This document shows, piece by piece, positions 11,346 through 24,197 of a stretch of DNA of 64,000 bases. Position 1 is the first letter of the stretch; each line of letters opens with the position of its first letter. The notes under the pieces are model-generated. The model was not told the DNA's origin. It worked only from the letters and a program-made list of their open reading frames with translations, and did no database searches. The translations under genes and the position numbers were made by a program. The DNA is taken from NCBI GenBank assembly GCA_002633005.1, contig NMRA01000078.1, positions 233,425-297,424 of the forward strand, written 5' to 3'. The stretch comes from Phoronis australis (Eukaryota; Phoronida; Phoronidae).

Positions 11346-13797
11346 CTTGGAAAGTCACGAACACAGGAGGCGTTCAAGTTGCTAAGCAACTCAGTTGGGG
11401 CAGGACGGTTGATTAGGGATACTTAGAATGGAATCGCTCGTTTGTAAGACACGGATGATTCTCGACTGATATACTCTTCGTATAATTAAGTACCTTAAAA
11501 CGCACTAAGGAAGTTTTCCTAGCGTGTGTCGCCGATAAAGGCTTCGCATACAAAAGTGCCACCTGGCGTACAAAATGAGAGAGGAAAATGTTTCGCGAAG
11601 CTTGCCAGCCGAACTAATTTGAATGCAGAACTTCATAGACTGCCACGAGACTGGTCTGGGTGAGGTCATGATGTGGATTTTCTCCTGCAACAGTCCGCAA
11701 AAGACACAAGAAACTAAGTGCAGCGGGGCATTTCGAGGTGCAAGTAGAAATGAAAAAGAAGTTCCACTTGAAAACATTTTTTATGAATTATGCCAGAATC
11801 CTCGGTCTTATAATTTTTTAACTTGATGAAAAATCGCTAAAAAAACGTTCGTTATTTTCCCTAATAGTCAAAATTGGGCATATCGAAAAAACATCAGTAA
11901 AAACGTTTTTAGGAAAACCGACTGATCCTGTTTTTCCAGCGACCTTTCATAAAAATAAAAAATGTATAAGAAGGACTTGGAGTTCAAGCAATTTTTATAA
12001 AAAATGACTTGAAACCACTCTTTTATATTTAATGGGGCAGATTCTGAATCATAGTCAGAAGGAGAGTCTTTTAAAGTTGTGCACTTCATAGATCAAGTGC
12101 AGCAATACAAAATCAAAAAACGGATAATCGTCGCACAAATGAAAAAGTTCATATTAATTCGACGTTTCATCTCTTCATTAGATATCATCAGGATACAAAC
12201 AATCAGACATCAAGTGTCGACATATGAGTCAAGTTACATCCATGAATTTAGACGAAATCAGTACGAACTTTTTCATTTGTGCGACGAGTGTCCGTTTTTT
12301 ATACTACTATGGCCAAAAATTGATGTGATTAGCAACACACAGGTTCCGAAAGGGCATCCGGATCTCTTTGGATTCCTCTGGGCCTGCACCTGATTTCCGC
12401 ATTCTATAAATATTTATTTACTGCGTCCCGGATATTCTGGTATTAATGGATAGAGTTCTGTAAACTATCGCCAGACCTCAATAGTTTGACAGGTTAAATC
12501 CACCAGTCGACAAACGTGCTCGAAGCGATACGTTTGCGGTTAGGCCAATATAAGGACGCGCACACTTTATTTTAAAAAATGGCGGATTCACATACAGGGT
12601 GGCCTAAAGAGTGTGAGGTGTTTGCGAATTCAGTGACCCAAAACGCTGTAACAGAGAAATGTTTTGCAATCTGCCACCATGATCATGATAAGAATACACG
12701 AAACTGGAAGAATAAAATCTTATTTAAAGCAGCAATAAACCTGCATTACATCAGAAGTTTCAACTCCTAATTTAGACCACTTACTGTTAGGAATTTGGTT
12801 TCAAATTGTTCCTTAGCCAACTTAAACGTGGTGTCAGGGCTTTAGGAGGTCTGACAAGTCCTTCAGATTGGGCTTTAAAAATTGTCACGGCGGGTCGTTT
12901 TTGTGCCGGGCACCGTTTCAAGGAATAACGAATTGTCTGTTATTTGCAAACCCAGAATTCACTTATTGCCTGAGTGTCACATGACTGACGTATTTGTCAC
13001 GATAAGTACCCCTAGCTGTATTGCTGGTATTCAGGTGTCGCGTAAGTTTTGGTCAGTTGACCTGGGGTACTTGTTGAGAGTACACATTATGAACATTTGC
13101 TGGTGCTTTGCTTTGACCACCGTTTACTGCCTAGTGTGACACTGCAGTATTAATGGTCTCTTTGTTCTGAACGTGGGTTTACAGACGCTCAACTTGCGCA
13201 TTTCGCCTGTCTGTTTAGCTGACAAAAACAAAACTTAAATTAGGCCTTGAACTCCAATAAAATCGGATTCTATTTCCGTTAAAACAGCAAAAAAAAATAA
13301 TAAAAAATCGAAACCACCTGCTATCCAAGAAAACGCTTCAGAGTTTATTGCGGTTGGCCTACCCTAAAATCCCAGATTCTAAAATCGCCCTAGTACGCAT
13401 TGCCTGCGACATGAGTTGGTATCGAAGTGGAATACTATCTTTTAGGAAAGCGATTTTATAAGACTGAAAGCTTAATTCGATTTCTGTTCTTTATCCAAGC
13501 AAAAAATGCTAAATGCAGCTTTAATGATTTTTTTAAGAAAGTGTGAATGACGTGTCTGAGATAATTTACCACGGAATAAAGTGCACTGAAGCAGACGGAT
13601 AGCTAAAAGAGAAGTTAACACACGGTATAATACCCTGATGTAACAGCGTAACACTGTTTCAGCCGGTCTACCTCTACTTCATTTGAAAAGCAGATTGTCG
13701 CTTGTCGCGGTTTCACCCTGTACGGTAAACGCGGCTTTTTAAGACTACAGGTTGATTAAAGAAGTTTTTGTTGTTCCTCAGATTCATTTGAACAGTG
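11346..13797. other. Gap between the divergent minus-strand gene and the MOXD1-like gene
   Basis: The two flanking genes point away from each other, so this 2.4-kb interval should contain both promoters. I see no confident core promoter motif. It includes A-rich tracts near 13285-13310 and a copy of the AGACCACTT repeat family at about 12775-12965. The open frames here have no family features. Confidence 0.5.
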
Positions 13798-14082
13798 ATG
13801 ACGGCACTTTGTAAAGTAGCAGTGTTCTGTTGCTACGTCGTAACTTTGTTTTTTCTTCCTAGTAAAACGAGCGATGTAATATCTACGGAAGAGTTTTTCC
13901 ACCGCGTGGCATTGAGAGACAACTTCTACGAGCTGTACTGGAACTACGACGATGAGTACATGACATTTCTGGTCTTTGCTCGGACCAGGGGATACATTTC
14001 CTTTGGATTTTCACCGGACGGAAAATTAAGAGGGTCCGACTTCTTCATAGCAGGTGTAGAAGACCGTGATCCATATTACGAC
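13798..14082 (+). CDS. MOXD1-like exon 1: signal peptide and DOMON start
   Basis: ATG at 13798 is followed by a hydrophobic stretch (VAVFCCYVVTLFFL), a signal peptide. The DOMON core then reads YELYWNYDDEYMTFLVFARTRGYISFGFSP, interrupted here for length; the donor is GAC/GTGAGT at 14083. Read-through past the donor adds unrelated intron codons. Confidence 0.92.
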
Positions 14083-17000
14083 GTGAGTAAAACGAGCGTG
14101 GATTTAATTCTTATCGAGTGTTTGAGGTATAAAATACAACTACGAAAAAAAAAAACGGCATTGAACGCTATCAATTTAATATTTGAGTCGTATAAATACT
14201 TTCAGCTTGGTTTGCAAATTAAGCTCCTGCCAAAAACGAGTTTGCAGCTAAATAAATGCTGTCGATTTTTTAATTTTGATATACAAGATTTCTCAATGCC
14301 GCAAACAAAATCATTTCAGCTTTAGAATGTACAGCAATTGTGTGTTACACGTAGAAACGTGACGCTTAAAACATTCGCGAGTGATGCACAGCATATCAGG
14401 CGCTATAAACCCGCACCCTCCGTCGAAAAACGACTTTTGATTTAGATCAGGTAGCGATAAAAATCGATTTCACCTTGTTCCCTAGTCGAATTAGAAATGA
14501 TTTCTAGACCTGGGAAGAGCTGGCAGGCCCTTGCTGCTTCAGAATAGGGTCGTGGCGAGTAACTCCCGGGAAGAGGGGGTCAAGATGCCTACAGACGTGT
14601 ACCAAAAATTGCCGAGAGAACCCTTATATTGCGCGTGCCAGGTCTGTTAATTCCCACCCCTTTTGCGGGGTAGATTTTTCTGCAGGAAAGACGGCCAGTG
14701 CGTCTTTTGCGGGGCTGAGGCCTGTGCAGTGGGTCTTTTGCTGAGACGAAATGGAAGTCCAGGGGTCTATCGGATCCCGCGCGGGTCCTGCAAAACTTGA
14801 TGAAAAAGTGCCGCCTACCCGTAATTTTTGATACACGCCTGCAGGCACCTTGTCAATATGAGTGACCCCGGGGGTAACTTTCAGTAACCAATGCAGTGTG
14901 GCCGTCAATAGAATACCAGGCGATTCACGTATTCAGTGTAACCAGTATTGCAATTCCATCAAAGGATGCAAATGCGATGACGTTGGTTTGGAAAAGCAAA
15001 AAACGCAGGGGGCCCGGCCCCCCCTTGGCTGCCGCACTGAAAAAAATAAAACAGCGAGTAGAGCGTAGGGAAATCACGCTGAGTTTATTAATTAACCCCG
15101 GTAATTAAAATTGTACTGATGAAACAAGATTTAAATTTAGTGTTTGGGGGGAGGGGGGGGGGGGGGGGGGGGGCTNGGAACACGGCGCATTCGTAACGGA
15201 ACTATGGCTAAGTACAAGCTCTCCCGCGATATCCCAGGCGACCGTCAGTGGCGCTGCGCACTACGACTCCGTTTCCGTCGTCTGCTCCACTGTGCAATGA
15301 AGAAAATTTATTTCATTTTTTAAAGAAAATGGAACCTGAGTGACGATGAAAAAATAGAAAATGCTGGTAAGATGTAAATTTTAATCGTGAATTGGTGAAT
15401 CACTTAGAAACTCATAATTCTCTCTTTGTCAAACCTAACTTAAGACGATTTCTAAAGCAATCCCGTCATTACTGCCAACATGAAAAACGGATTTGGTCTT
15501 TTGGGCATTTGAAGACTATTTTAAATACAACGAATTTGTTAAGAACCGATTGCACAAAATATAAAACGTGTAATAAGCATTACAAAAAGAAGTAGGTTTC
15601 GCGCGCAAACGCTGTGGACCATAAACAAGTAGGTCTTGTAGCACTCCATTCGTAGCTAAGTCGTTGTGGTATAGTGGTTAAGCACGCGCGCTCTATCTCA
15701 CAGGTCGTGAGTTCGAGTCTGTTATATACACGGTTTTTCCTGTTTAACACGTTCTCCGTGTTTTTTTTGCCTTTTTTCTTGGATAATATTTCAGGAATCA
15801 CGGAAAATGCTTGATTTTTAAAGGAAAAAACAGAAAAATTTCCAGGGCCTCCCCCCATTCCGTGCTATACGCATCTACAATCGTGGGGTGCATAAATGCT
15901 TACAGCCGTACAAAATGTTGGGCCCCCCTTGTGATATCCTAGATCCGCCACTGAAATTACAAAACATTTGAACACTTCATGCTTGCTGGCCGGGGGCACT
16001 ACATTGTTCGCGCATTCACCGTGTTGTAGGACTACCATATAAACTGGGACTACGATGAGGAGGACGAAAGGGATGAATATCGGGACAGGTTGTATCGCCT
16101 GCAAGACGGCGAACGTCATGTGATGCCGGACACGGACTGGGTGGAAGACTGGGAGTTGTTGGAAGCGCGAGAAAACTTCACACACACGGGCGTCAAGTTC
16201 AGGAGACGATTCGAAACGTGTGATCTGGAAGAAGACGTGATTATTACGGTGAGGACTGCACCGTCTCCACTTGAAGTATAATAATCTCAACAAAAATTTT
16301 TAAGTTTGAGTAAGAATTGCTAGCCTCTAACACCCCCTCATATTTTGGAAAGGTCTCAGTCGTGACAGGGACACGACTAGGAACTATTGCTGATTTTGGG
16401 GCAATTATACTTCATGCGTGCACCCAGCCTTTAATATGGGAAGGCTCGAATTTCCGACGATGTGGACCTTTTACCGACAAAAAGCCGAAAGACTAAAAAA
16501 ATGGGGTACCACGTCCAGGGCTGGGAATTGTGCGTTTGCGCCTTTTAAGTGGACTTATTTTCTCGTTTTCTCGGGCTTTTTGTTTCTCTGGGGCGGACCT
16601 TTTTGTCTATTTCGCCAAATGGAGGGTGCTCGTTCGAGGTCCCGAGCCCCCCCCTGGGTGCGCGCATGTACTTGCACAAAAAACAGTGGAAACGCATGTT
16701 ATGCTACAAAATTTGACAAAACTTTGAGTCTCGTTTCAGAATGGTACCATGCGACTGCTGTGGGGGTACGGTGACGAGGACAGTATCTCAGCCGAGGGCA
16801 TGGTGCGCGGCAATCAGAGCGTCTTCCTGAAGGCGGCGCAGACGACCAAACCACAATTACCCTATGACGCATTTGTCTGGGAGTTCAGGGCGAGCAACGT
16901 AGGTATCCGAAGACACAGCTATAGGGCCTACATAAAAGTTTCAGACATGTCATTTCGGAAAAACTTGCACAGGGCCGTTGAAAAAAAGATTCAACGAGCA

Positions 17001-20000
17001 AAGCGTGTGTTACACACCGGCAATGGTTGCATAATTTTGTGAAAATGAGTTTCATCAACCAAAAAATGTCACTAAAATAGGAATGCACCATAAATTACAG
17101 TCCTTACGATGTATGTGTAATTGCTTTTTGGTGTCAAATTGTCTACGTTTGTAAAAACTTTGACGTCATCCAACGATTGCCCATTTTGTACTGCATGAAC
17201 AAAAATTCAATAAATTACCAAAGCGGTTCGAAGCATTTATTTTGAAAAAAATTGCTATGCTGGTTTGCGTTAAAATTCGTTTTATTTCGAACCGAAAATG
17301 AATCGGACAGTGTATCTTTAAGAGGCTGCCATACCACTCGTGCGTAAATTCCTTGCCGTAGTCCACTTATCAGGTTGTTGAAGGACCTGTCAGTCTGGTG
17401 GACATCATCCATCATATTTATACTTGCAGGCTCGAGTAACAGCCAGTGGTCACGATACTTGGTGTCAAGCCATCGAAATACCCTACTTACGACAGAAGCA
17501 CCACATTGTATTGGTAGGATCTCTTTTTAAAGTGCACGTGAACGTTTAAAATTTGAGGTCAGGCGTCCAAATGGAGGATAAGTTTAATCTAACTGCAGAT
17601 AACAGCACGTGCGTGCGCTCCAGCAAAACATTTTCTCAAATCTCGCTCAGGCTGGGTTTGCCTCCTTTTCGATAACGCATTGAGAACCTTGGTGTGAAGA
17701 GGTCGTCAGTAATAACCGCGAACACGTCCATTTAGCTCTAACGAAACAGGTCCCAGGTTGACCTATAGGCGGGCCCAATTACATGTATCTCAGTACGCCG
17801 TGACCAACTGATGGCAAACGTGAACTGTTGTATGCGCAATTTTAAGGAATTTATGCCTCTATTCTCATTAGTTCGAGCCACTTCTCCAAAACGAACACGA
17901 ATCACTAGTCAATCACATCAGTCTCTATGGTTGCCGCCCTCCCCGACAATCCGTCACGCAACAGGAAATGACAGCACGTGGCGACTGCAATATTGTGAGA
18001 CACAGGGTGAATTACTGCACCGCTACACTATACTCGTGGGGTAGCGGGGGCGGGGTGAGTATTTCTGTCATGATTGTAGTGTACCTGAAGTGAATTTTCA
18101 CTAAAAATTGATACTTGAGTTATACTGACGCACCAGGTAATAGGCTTACCTCACAGGACTATATCTTGGCGATCGTCCCAGTGACTTGACCTGGCGGGCG
18201 GATAACAATGCGGTATTCTCGTGGGAAGGTGATGCCTTGATTCTAAGCAACAGGATAAATAATCAAATGGGAAGATTCGACTCGTAGTTTGCGTTCCGGA
18301 ATTAGTTTTCAAGTTAAGTTTTGAAAGAGAGAAATACCTCGTCTCAAAGAAAAATCTTCTTTCGCTGTGTAACGGATAAAAATCAAAGATATAACCTATT
18401 TATGGTGTAGTTTCATAAGTTGCAACTATACCAATACCACCTTTTTACCTCACGCCCATGATGGTAACCGCACTGGACTGATATCATTTTTTCAGTCGGT
18501 TCCATTCTTGTTATTTTCATTTAGAAGGATGCTAAACCCTGTTTTGTCTGTATTTTCAACCGAAATCCTCGTTCAGTGTCCAGCGCTAATGCAATGGCGT
18601 CTAGCTTGAATGACAAAAGCAGGATTCAACGGAGACACCACGACCTAATGATGGATATTATGGCTCTTGGTACTGGGTGGCGTTAACTCGTCCAAAAGCT
18701 GGGTCACGCCTGTCTTTTTAGCGAACTTTGTTAAAAATCTCCAAAATTTGCTCCAAACTTTTGATGTTGTCGAGTGTTACGGAGCATTATTTTGTGTCGG
18801 GAAAACAGGATGGAAAAGTCGTTAACAGACCAAAAGGGTGTTTGGTTTTTTTAAGATTGAACATGCTGAGACCTTCAAAGTGGAATGTTTCATAATTATC
18901 ACATCGTCGCTTAGGCTACAGTTTTCATGGTCACACCCATCACTTGTCAGCCTCTCCATTTCTCCCCAGCCCCTGTATTTACCGGACAACGTGGGACTGC
19001 CCATGGGCGACGCCGACCAGCCGACGTATTTCCTGCTGGAGCTCCATTACAAGCCCCATCACCTCCAAGGTAGGACTAGTCACGCAATGGAGCTGAGAGA
19101 CACCTTGAATATTTTGCAGTTCCTTTTACGCATGCCCAGAAAAGATACTGACGAGTCACATGTCTCTGAAACGCTACTAAATACAACTTGGAGGGGGACA
19201 AACATATTGCTCGCTATTTGCAGTGCGCAACCCTTGCGACAAATAGTCGACTGGGCGAAAGACCTGATAGCGAAGCACAGTTAATTTTGTTGGTGACCAT
19301 CGAGGGCGTCCATGCAATCGAGTAGTCTACAGTTTCTAATGGTCCTCTTGTTCAAGTCATCGACATCATTTAGTCGAAAGTTTGACCACGTCTTTAAATC
19401 GGTAGATTTTGATCGGCGATGGAATATAAAACAAAATGGTATTTTGCTCAAATGTGGGAGAAATTACTACTCAGTTGCAATAATTTACAGCTACCACTGA
19501 CCGATCAGGAGTGCGACTGACGCTGACGCCAACTCTACGCCCATACGACGCTGGCATCATGGAGGTGGGTCACGTGGCACGGCGAGCACTGATGATTCCG
19601 CCTAGAATGGAAAATTTCACCGTGCAAGGCTTCTGTCCCAGCAAATGTTTGCTACAGGTAATCACACTGTGCGCATCGCTTTCATGATATGCAGTCTACA
19701 AATAAACGATACGAGTTTTCATACTTCGGAAACCCCACTGAAGAGAACAGGCACAAAAACCAAAGAGATGAAATTGATCGACCACGAAAAATAGACTAAT
19801 GCCTCGGCGGCCACGGAGACCACCAGTGGGTGTCGACCATCATTGGTGTCAAAAAATAAAAAATGAATGGTTTATTCCTTTTTTAAGATATGCCTACAAT
19901 ATAAAAATTTTGTTCCTAGCCACTTTGTCGTTCTTTCTAAAGAAATCAGTAAAAAAGAGTGCAGGTGGTCCGACGTCATTTGCCGTGCATCAGACGTGCG

Positions 20001-23000
20001 CAGACGTCATGGTTGGCCCCATTGCACAAAATACCTGAGCTAAAAACACGAGAGACCTATTATCGATCAACAAGTTCTTCATGGAGGAAGTTTTCAAGTC
20101 TACCTGTTTCCTTTAAGAAAACGGACAGATTTTAACATGTTGTAGGCATATAACAGTGCCATCCAGCAGGTTACCGTCCTTAGCATATAAAAAGCTGGGC
20201 AATACCCTACCAGATGTTTAGGGTATTCAACGTCAGTACCACACTCTAGACTCACTGGCCTCCCCATACACCCAGCGATGTGTAAATAATCGGTAACAAC
20301 AAGTCGCCATTTTAATGCTCATTTTCCAGCTGAATGATGGACATTTTTCGTTTGATTGCGTCCATATTTTTTCGCTGCCCCGCGGTGAGTAATGTAATTA
20401 TGGACCAGCCTGCCTTGAAATAATTTAGCACTACCGGTACTTTTTTGTAGGCCGCGTCTCATCAGCAGTTCTATGGACCGCGAACCTCCAACACACGATT
20501 CGGCTTACCGCGGCGTCAACCAGACCGCACGCGCAACCCCGACCGCACCGGAGAAGTGAGGCCGGAAGTACGGCCAGGAGAACAAGCGAACTTACCTCCA
20601 AAGACTGGAGACACTCGCCGAAATGGACAGCAGGGACCTGAGAGGTCACAGCCTGAGACCAGGAACGATCAAGACCGCTATGACCAAGAAAGATATGGTC
20701 AAAGGTCATATGGCCCTCGTAGGTATGGCCCTTATGGACAGGATGATTATGACGAAAAAGGAATTTCCGTGTTCGCTAATTTGTTGCGTGTCCGCGGTGT
20801 GGGGCGCAAAGTTCGCTTACGTCATATTAGGAATGGGATAGAGATGATGGTGGTTGACGGTGACGAAAATTATGACACCAACTTACAAGAGATTCGATTG
20901 CTACCCGAAGAGAGAGTTGTCATGCCAACAGACGATCTCATGGTTGAATGCACGTACAATACAACCGAGAAAGCCACAGTGACATGGGTAAGTATGAATT
21001 GAAATAAGGATTTTTTTCGTTATTCAGCGATGTTACCCACATTGCCAATGTTCGCTTTTAAATATAGACCAGAAAGAAATTAAGTATATAGAAGACAAGA
21101 GTTTCAACGATAGGTTACTCTAAAAACGATACTGAATCCTGTGTTGGTGGTTTCAACCAATCCTCGTTCTGCTACCTGATGATGCACCATTGGCAGGATT
21201 TAACTAAAAGTTATAGCCTCTATATACCACAGATAGCATATTGTGGTTTTTGATGGGTAGTTATTCCCAAAAAGTCGTGTAACTCGCCTAAAGCGTAGGT
21301 CACGCTTGCCGGTTTAGCAAACTTTGCAAGTAATTTTCCTCAAAATATTTGATGTTTGTCTGAGGTTAGGCCAACAGAACATCATTTTGTTTCAGGGAAA
21401 TAGACGGGACGTTGTTTTTAGTATCTGTTAATAGGCCAAAACCGGGTTTGCTATCCTTTTAAGGCATCGCTGTCAATGCGCAAAGAAAACAAAAGATAGC
21501 GTCTTTTATAGCTTTTGCACCTAAGTCGTTCTCATACTACTGTTGTGTACCTGTTGGTATTTCTAGCTTGTTTGTAGTCCATAAAAACGCATCCGAGATG
21601 CTGACCAAGGATGATCCGACGTCTATAAAATTGGCGAGGTGGAGTGAAAATTTTAACTTGAATGAAACGAAATCCTGTATGTAGAGTTACATCATGTTCG
21701 TTCACAGGGCGGTGGCGGGATCACGGAAGAGATGTGCTCGTCCGTCTTGTACTACTACCCTAAGATCGCCTTGTCAAAGTGTCAGACATTCCCTCTGGCG
21801 GAGGAGTTGTTCTCAATAGTTGGTAACCAAAGGTCAGTAGCTGCAACAAACCTGCAAACCCCCTGACAAGCCACCTCGCCAACATGAATGACGTTGGTTC
21901 GGGAGCGTAACGGATACGTCTTCTGCTAAAAATACAAATTGTTGATTGAAATCACTTGCCGTTATAAAAATGGACTCAACTCATTCCTTCTCAGAAAGGG
22001 TCGGATCCAGGATTTTTTAAAATGGGGGTCGAATCAAGGATGTTTTTAAAAAGGGGTGTCCAAGTCAACAATTTGAAAATTCTAGATTTGATATCACTAA
22101 AATCAAGGGAAAAAGGGGGGTCCCGACCCCCTTGAGCCCCCTGGATCCGCCTATGTCAGATTAGGAATGGTTTCTGGACTTCTGAAGGCCAGCCTCGATT
22201 GCGTTGACTTGACGGTCTCTGAACCCTTTAGATATCTTATTCAGTGTCCGGGGTGCAACATGGGAGGAACAGAATGATTCCAATACAGTCGTGTACGACG
22301 AAATGTGTGGCTGTAGGGATGGACATTTTGAGTGAAAACACGAATGAAATTTAAACATTTTGAAACAGTCGTAATAATAACGTTGTTCGTCTCCGCTCAT
22401 AACTTTGTTCCTCTCTCTTCATTGGGTCGCCGTAAAAATTAATGTTACTTTAAAGTCATTTCATGAATATTCATGCGTTCAATTACAAACGCTTGTGCAT
22501 GAAAGCCAGTTTAATTACATTTGGGACACCGTGTATACTAGTGTGTTAACGCTTTTGTTTAATATGACGTTATTTGGAAATTTGATGTAGTGCTATTATT
22601 TATTGCTATCAGAAGAAAAATTCAACGCAGTATTAACATTTTTTAATGTAATATGTATTATTTTTATTTTTTATGAAAAATTTACTAAAATATTTAAAAT
22701 ATTTTCGACACCAAATTGACCAAAAATACATTCACAATAATTTTGCAAAGCATTCCAAACTGAAGCGTTTTTATTTTCTCAAAATGACGAAAAAGGTCTC
22801 GGAAATTCTTGAAGGAGAGAGGAGTGTGGGCGAATTGTTGCTGGGTCGTGCTCGGTTGAAAAAAAAAGAGCATTCAGTCATTTCCCTCTTCAAATATTTT
22901 TTTCAGGACCTCTATGAGTAGCTGGCAGAGTGACGTTAAACGCATATCGTGGTCGTACGTCAAATCGAAACGTTTGGAACAACTGGAAAAACGTGCCAAA

Positions 23001-23309
23001 CGCCACGTGGTTTGCGAGACAGTTGACGGTATCGAATATCCGGTAGGCACATTGAAATCAAAAGGTTGTTAGAAGTTTAAACGGGTGATTAAATAAGTAA
23101 TAAATTTGTTTGTTGTGTTAAATCTATTCGCCATTGTGTAAACTTCAATGTTTTTTATTCACCAGATTGCTCGGGAAATTCTGCGAAAACCGATAGGTGT
23201 CAGCCTACCCCAGCCTTGGCCTCAACGGCGATGTGGAAGTGGTCGTGTGCACAGTTTTGCTTTCGTTTATTTGGTCATTTTAGCTAGTTTTCAATTGATG
23301 CATTTTTGA
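13798..23309 (+). CDS. moxd1-like: MOXD1/DBH-like copper type II monooxygenase, probable pseudoenzyme
   Basis: Eleven exons join in frame: 13798-14082, 16030-16248, 16740-16898, 17430-17513, 17872-18054, 18970-19069, 19491-19657, 20451-20987, 21708-21832, 22907-23042, 23166-23309. Every junction has AG/GT and a compatible phase. The product is about 712 residues; MOXD1 proteins are usually near 610. Order: signal peptide (residues 1-26), DOMON domain (about 35-170), copper type II monooxygenase N-domain (about 225-340) and C-domain (about 340-640), then a hydrophobic C-terminal tail (about 693-712). Family members are secretory-pathway copper hydroxylases acting on an unknown or catecholamine-like substrate. 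CuH ligands read Asn263-His264 and His336, where the family has His-His and His. CuM ligands read Arg512-Val-Arg514 and Met587, where the family has His-X-His and Met. A 100-residue polar insert (400-502) explains the extra length. Several N-glycosylation sequons are present. Hydroxylase activity is unlikely; a binding role is inference. Confidence 0.93.
15145..15176. repeat. Poly-G tract
   Basis: A near-continuous run of G with one interrupting A, followed by an n at 15176. It lies in MOXD1-like intron 1. The length may be misjudged by sequencing. Confidence 0.9.
15661..15735 (+). repeat. tRNA-like pol III promoter sequence, probable SINE head
   Basis: TGGTATAGTGG matches a tRNA A box, and AGTTCGAGTCT about 40 nt later matches a B box. 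The acceptor and anticodon stems do not pair, so it is not a working tRNA. A tRNA-derived repeat is the simplest reading. Similar degenerate heads are at 41473-41545 (minus) and 58709-58775 (plus). Confidence 0.5.
17872..18054 (+). CDS. MOXD1-like exon 5 with altered CuH site
   Basis: It opens after a TTCTCATTAG acceptor and directly continues the His-His-Ile-Val-Leu of exon 4 with Phe-Glu-Pro-Leu, as in the family. AAT-CAC at 17911-17916 encodes Asn-His in LVNHISLYGC, where the family has His-His. The exon ends LYSWGSGGG at GGG/GTGAGT. Exon length is 61 codons, phase 0 at both ends. Confidence 0.9.
18505..18855. mobile_element. MITE-like element in MOXD1-like intron 5
   Basis: The ends resemble ttagaaggatgctaaaccctg at the left and the reverse complement of gggtgtttggtttttttaaga at the right. 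Internal blocks (tcaaccgaaatcctcgttc, ggtcacgcctg) recur in the copies at 21110-21470, 31180-31508 and 35393-35755. No coding capacity. Confidence 0.7.
20451..20987 (+). CDS. MOXD1-like exon 8: polar insert and lost CuM His-X-His
   Basis: The exon follows TTTTTTGTAG and ends ACATGG/GTAAGT. Its first 100 or so codons form an Arg/Gln/Pro/Gly/Tyr-rich insert with short RYGQ-, RYGP- and DRYDQ-like repeats, absent from typical MOXD1 and DBH. The conserved part then reads ISVFANLLRVRGVGRKV and continues to NYDTNLQEIRLL, aligning with the canonical LHTHLTG segment. CGT-GTC-CGC at 20787-20795 replaces His-Thr-His. Confidence 0.92.
21110..21470. mobile_element. MITE-like element in MOXD1-like intron 8
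   Basis: Same family as 18505-18855. It shares tcaaccaatcctcgttctg, aggtcacgcttgccgg, and a right end reading gggtttgctatccttttaa. The left end (taaaaacgatactgaatcctg) is its imperfect inverted counterpart. Confidence 0.7.
21990..22155. repeat. GGATCCGCC dispersed repeat in MOXD1-like intron 9
   Basis: It starts gtcggatccaggatttttta and ends ccccctggatccgcctatg, so the termini are inverted. The copy at 58930-59097 is the same sequence in the opposite orientation. Confidence 0.75.
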
Positions 23310-23639
23310 TCAAAGACGCAGGAGACGATAAACATCAAAGTAGAATTTGTTTTTACTTGTTAATTTTTGTAAACGTGAGTGATGTTTTATACACAAAACG
23401 TACAGATCTCGACAATCACGTTTGTCTAACTCTGAAGTAAGTTGTTAAGAAAACAGCCTCCCGTTCACTAACGCTAGGATCTCGCTAAAAAGCAACATTC
23501 GCGAGATTACGTGAGATATTGCCGTGTATTTTAAATGATATCACGTGGCTTTGGCTAGATTTTAGTTAGGCCCTAGCGTTACTGAACGCACGCCTGGTCA
23601 CACGCAAAGGTCGGACGTCCAGTCGTAGCCAAGAGGTTC

Positions 23640-24070
23640 GTAGGCACGTTACAGCGAATGCGAAGCTGCATTTCTTTAGGAGAGAGAAACGTTGCAACTG
23701 ACGTAAGTTGTAATATTCGGACTCAAAAAGGACATTATCATTTTTACTGTTGAAAACGCATTTTGGGATCATTCAAGGTTGGATGGATTAGACTTCTTGA
23801 AATTAATAGCTTTGACCAGCTTTTATAGCAATAAATATGTTATGTTTTTGTGACTTTATTACAAATCGCCAATTATCGCTGTCGTCTGCCAGACATTAGC
23901 TGAAATCGAGGCTGGTGACTTTACTTGTTACGTGCCACTTATCGTGTGAGATAAAACTCAGCTAGCACAGCGTGTGGCTGCGGCCGCGAACGTCCCCCGT
24001 TCGAATCCGCGCAGGGGCTGTTCTGAGAAAACCACCATTCTCACCGTTAATGTCCCTTAACAACCGCCTT
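23640..24070 (+). repeat. About 430-bp dispersed repeat with B-box-like motif
   Basis: It contains ttactgttgaaaacgcattt, a ttgaccag block and gttcgaatccgcgc followed by ctgagaaaaccacc. Copies at 41950-42340 and (shorter) 33890-34130 share these blocks in the same orientation. The GTTCGAATCC is a tRNA B-box match, suggesting a SINE-like origin. It is noncoding. Confidence 0.7.
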
Positions 24071-24197
24071 CACGCACGCCATGATTTGCGTATTTAGTTA
24101 AATCGAAGCTGAGACCGAACTTGGGACCTTTGATGAAGTGGACCTTACCTATGTAACTTAAAAACCCGCATTCAGTCACAAAATGAACTTTTGATTT

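Noticed and set aside
15661-15735. Possible functional tRNA gene
   Set aside because: A and B boxes are present, but the acceptor, anticodon and T stems do not pair.
17811-18044. Plus-strand 77-codon frame in the MOXD1-like gene
   Set aside because: The real exon 5 (17872-18054) is in a different frame, with family motifs and correct splice phases.
13798-23309. MOXD1-like locus as a decayed pseudogene
   Set aside because: All eleven exons are open, the splice sites are intact and the phases match; only the copper ligands are altered.
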